Source: Trinickia mobilis
GTDB taxonomy: Bacteria; Pseudomonadota; Gammaproteobacteria; Burkholderiales; Burkholderiaceae
NCBI RefSeq assembly: GCF_017315705.1
Contig: NZ_JAFLRF010000013.1
Location: 103,680 to 167,679 of the forward strand
Reading direction: 5' to 3'
DNA: 64,000 nucleotides
This document shows positions 62,224 through 64,000 of the stretch, one piece after another. A model generated the notes under the pieces. That model had not been told where the DNA came from. It was given only the letters and a program-made list of their open reading frames with translations, and did no database searches. Each line of letters starts with the position of its first letter. The stretch's first letter is position 1. A program made the position numbers and the translations under genes.

Positions 62224-63285
62224 TTAGTCAAGCTTGCGTCCAAGCTCACCAAGTTGCAGATGGGTGTACCGCCTGAGAAGCTGTAGCGTTTGATGCCCGG
62301 ACACCGTTGCAACCTCCATCGCAGGCAAGCCCTTCTCGAACATTCGGCTGATCGCTTCGTGCCGAAGATCATGGAAGTGCAGGTCGACAATGTTCGCCCG
62401 AGCGACTGCGCGGATGAATGCGCGCTTGAGTGCTTCCGGGGTAACGCCGGGGAACACCCGAGGCGGAATCTCCCTGCGCTCGCCATATCCTTCCGGCTTC
62501 TGCCACTCGTGGATGCTCGCCAGCGTTTGGACTGCGCGAATCGACAGCGCGACACCTCGCGATACACCAGTCTTCGTCTTCGTGAGATAAATCGACCTGC
62601 CAGCCAGATTTATTCGGCACCACTCCAGTCCTGCTATCTCGCTGAGACGCATTCCAGTCTCAATCGCGAGCGTAATGGCGGGTCCCAGGTGTGGGTTCTC
62701 CGTTGGGCATGCGCACAGCAGCCGCGCCTCTTCTTCCTTCGATAGCCGCCGTTCTCGCGGAGGATTGTGTCTCGGGCGGCGCGTACGTTGAAAGGGATTG
62801 TCTTCGAGCTTGACTCCCCATTCGCTGCGCGCAATTTCGATGACGTGGCTCAGTAGATTCATGTCGCGGTTCACTGTTGATCCTGACACGTGCTTAAGGC
62901 GGTCATCGCGCCATTCGGCTACCTGTACCGTCGAGAGACGCGTAACCGAGCAGTATGTGAACGAGTGCTTGAGCAAGCCACCGATACGCCATCGTTCGGC
63001 CTCCGCACTGCGCTTGTGAGGCGTAACTCGATCCCGGTAACGGTGGAGCAGGTCTCCAAGCGTTAGCTTGTCGGGAGGTACGCCTTCGGAAAGTCGCCGG
63101 ATCGATTCGTCAGCCGTGCGCCGTCGTTCGCGCCGGTCGATTTCGTCCTCGACCGACTTGGCCCATTCGACGGCCTGGGCGCGGGCCTGAAACGTCCGAG
63201 ACATAAGTGGGTAGCCTACCTTGCGAATCTTGGCTTGGTAGGTGATCTTGCCAGCGCGGCTGATCCGCTCAACGATGGTTGCCAT
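62224..63285 (-). CDS. Second tyrosine integrase
   Basis: This 353-residue recombinase has an N-terminal AP2-like arm domain (AGKITYQAKIRKVGYPL), a core-binding domain (about 85-165) and the catalytic domain with Arg in AIETGMRLSEIAGL, Lys in YLTKTKTGVSRGVAL, HFHDLRHEAIS, SGHQTL and the nucleophilic Tyr in RRYTHL. The ATG at 63285 has GGAGG 7 nt upstream, so the open frame to 63459 is not used. It faces away from the right-hand repeat at 63544. Confidence 0.93.
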   Translation of the reverse strand: MATIVERISRAGKITYQAKIRKVGYPLMSRTFQARAQAVEWAKSVEDEIDRRERRRTADESIRRLSEGVPPDKLTLGDLLHRYRDRVTPHKRSAEAERWRIGGLLKHSFTYCSVTRLSTVQVAEWRDDRLKHVSGSTVNRDMNLLSHVIEIARSEWGVKLEDNPFQRTRRPRHNPPRERRLSKEEEARLLCACPTENPHLGPAITLAIETGMRLSEIAGLEWCRINLAGRSIYLTKTKTGVSRGVALSIRAVQTLASIHEWQKPEGYGERREIPPRVFPGVTPEALKRAFIRAVARANIVDLHFHDLRHEAISRMFEKGLPAMEVATVSGHQTLQLLRRYTHLQLGELGRKLD

Positions 63286-63543
63286 GGGTGGGCCTCCATA
63301 ACGAATGGAGTAAGCCCACGGGAATCCGTGTTCCCGATTTCGGTGGAAGCTCGCTCTTATACTAGCGCGGCGCGGTGGGGCGGGACCGAGAGGGGCAGGG
63401 TATGTTCGCTGCCTGTCGCGCATTTTGCCCCACTGCAAACAGTCCGCCAAGCGTTGCATTCGCCAAGCGCTGACTGTTACACTGCGCTGTCACACCAGTA
63501 ACACCAACCTACGCGGAGAGCCTTATTTGACAGGGGTCTAGGG

Positions 63544-63564
63544 GAATCCCCCTCTCTCCGCCAG
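63544..63564 (+). repeat. Right 21-bp att-like repeat (tRNA-Ser 3' end)
   Basis: It is identical to 53333-53353 over 21 bp and in the same orientation. The bases before it do not form a tRNA body. A terminator follows 13 bp later, as expected downstream of a tRNA gene. Confidence 0.85.
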
Positions 63565-63577
63565 GACATCAATGAAT

Positions 63578-63599
63578 ACGGGCCTCTCGGCCCGTTTTT
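63578..63599 (+). terminator. Rho-independent terminator
   Basis: ACGGGCC (63578-63584) pairs with GGCCCGT (63589-63595) across the TCTC loop and runs into a T-tract. It lies just after the tRNA-Ser 3'-end repeat, so it is probably the original tRNA terminator. Confidence 0.85.
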
Positions 63600-63652
63600 C
63601 GTTTCTACCCGCCAAAGAACCCGCCAATCCGGAAAGTGTTGTTCTCACGACA

Positions 63653-64000
63653 ATGGCCGACTCCGAAAACATCGAGCGCTTCAACAAGTACGCCTCCGAG
63701 GCGTTCGCGATTTTGTACTCTTTCTTTCCGCAGGGCTGCAACTTTGGTCCGGACGATTTCGATGTTCCTAAAGATGAGGACGGCGGTATCACCAACGAGG
63801 ACGCTAACTTCGTCTCTGCTACCGTAGACTGGTTGAAAGAAGAGGGTTATCTGCGGGTATTGAGCGCGGACATGTCGGGCAATTTCTACGGTGCAGTCCT
63901 CACGGGGAAGGGGCTCGCCGTGCTGAAGCTGATCCCCGACGCGCTCACTAATCCCGCGCCGCTGGGCGAGCAGATCCAGGCCGCAGTAAAGGCCGGATCA
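63653..64000 (+). CDS. Hypothetical protein (5' part; runs off the window)
   Basis: The frame is open for 116 codons to the window end. It begins MADSENIERFNKYASEAFAI and contains FFPQGCNFGPDDFDVPKDED and VDWLKEEGYLRV. It is acidic and soluble, with a winged-helix-like middle (ATVDWLKEEGYLRVLSADMS). No family is recognised. The ribosome site is weak. It lies outside the right repeat and contains GATC, as the element does. Confidence 0.7.
   Translation, partial: MADSENIERFNKYASEAFAILYSFFPQGCNFGPDDFDVPKDEDGGITNEDANFVSATVDWLKEEGYLRVLSADMSGNFYGAVLTGKGLAVLKLIPDALTNPAPLGEQIQAAVKAGS

Larger units (their letters stand above)
53333..63564. mobile_element. Integrative element (or two fused elements) bounded by tRNA-Ser 3'-end repeats
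   Basis: The direct repeats at both ends, a tyrosine integrase just inside each end facing inward, a serine resolvase and accessory nuclease/ATPase genes mark this 10.2-kb stretch as an integrative element. Two integrases suggest that two elements merged, or that an inner att was lost. GATC tetranucleotides are common here and absent to the left. Confidence 0.75.
63286..63652. other. 367-bp right junction with att-like repeat and terminator
   Basis: No gene is visible. It contains the right 21-bp repeat and a strong terminator. Confidence 0.6.

Noticed and set aside
1-64000. CRISPR arrays, rRNA operons and insertion-sequence transposases
   Set aside because: No regularly spaced repeats, rRNA-like sequence or DDE transposase frames were seen on either strand.

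Overview
The window looks like Burkholderiaceae DNA (Paraburkholderia/Burkholderia/Caballeronia type). It is GC-rich and carries Bv3F-type H-NS proteins, DUF2442-cold-shock pairs, a PhbB-type reductase and a ChvE/XylF-type sugar ABC transporter. The accessory-rich content suggests a secondary chromosome, a megaplasmid or a large genomic island, but no replication or conjugation genes are visible to decide this.

Layout. (1) 1-12.4 kb: a catabolic locus. A LacI-type regulator and a PhyH-type dioxygenase are divergent. They are followed by a LysR regulator and a nine-gene colinear run: hydroxyquinol-type intradiol dioxygenase, IolE-like TIM-barrel isomerase/dehydratase, two Gfo/Idh/MocA dehydrogenases, a complete sugar ABC importer, a Dabb protein and maleylacetate reductase. 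Read together, a polyol or sugar appears to be imported, oxidised and dehydrated to a trihydroxybenzene, then ring-cleaved toward beta-ketoadipate. (2) 12.4-31.3 kb: small accessory genes, including an AbrB-type antitoxin, a hybrid histidine kinase with a divergent receiver protein, two DUF2442-csp pairs, an alpha/beta hydrolase, phbB, phoU, a methyltransferase, a CHASE3-GGDEF protein and two H-NS-family proteins. One of the H-NS proteins has three DNA-binding motifs and a histone-H1-like tail. (3) 31.5-53.0 kb: a large defence-like island. A divergent PD-(D/E)XK-like protein faces a tightly coupled run: NERD-kinase-kinase-SF1 helicase; a winged-helix-like unknown; two TerB-N/TerB-C proteins; a BrxD-like ATPase; a BrxHI/Lhr-like helicase; a 14-codon leader ORF; a NERD-NACHT-like STAND protein; and a HEPN-like protein. 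It resembles a BREX type 2 chassis without PglX, PglY or PglZ. (4) 53.3-63.6 kb: an integrative element between two 21-bp repeats identical to a tRNA-Ser 3' end. It has a tyrosine integrase at each end, an OLD-like ATPase-nuclease, a GIY-YIG protein, a two-gene unknown module and a serine resolvase. (5) 63.65-64.0 kb: the start of a gene running off the window.

One global signal crosses all of these regions. By eye I found no GATC tetranucleotide from 1 to about 53.4 kb, while GATC occurs at ordinary density from 53.41 kb onward. The switch coincides with the left 21-bp repeat, so DNA of two different histories meets there.

All assignments come from reading the sequence. No database search or computation was run.
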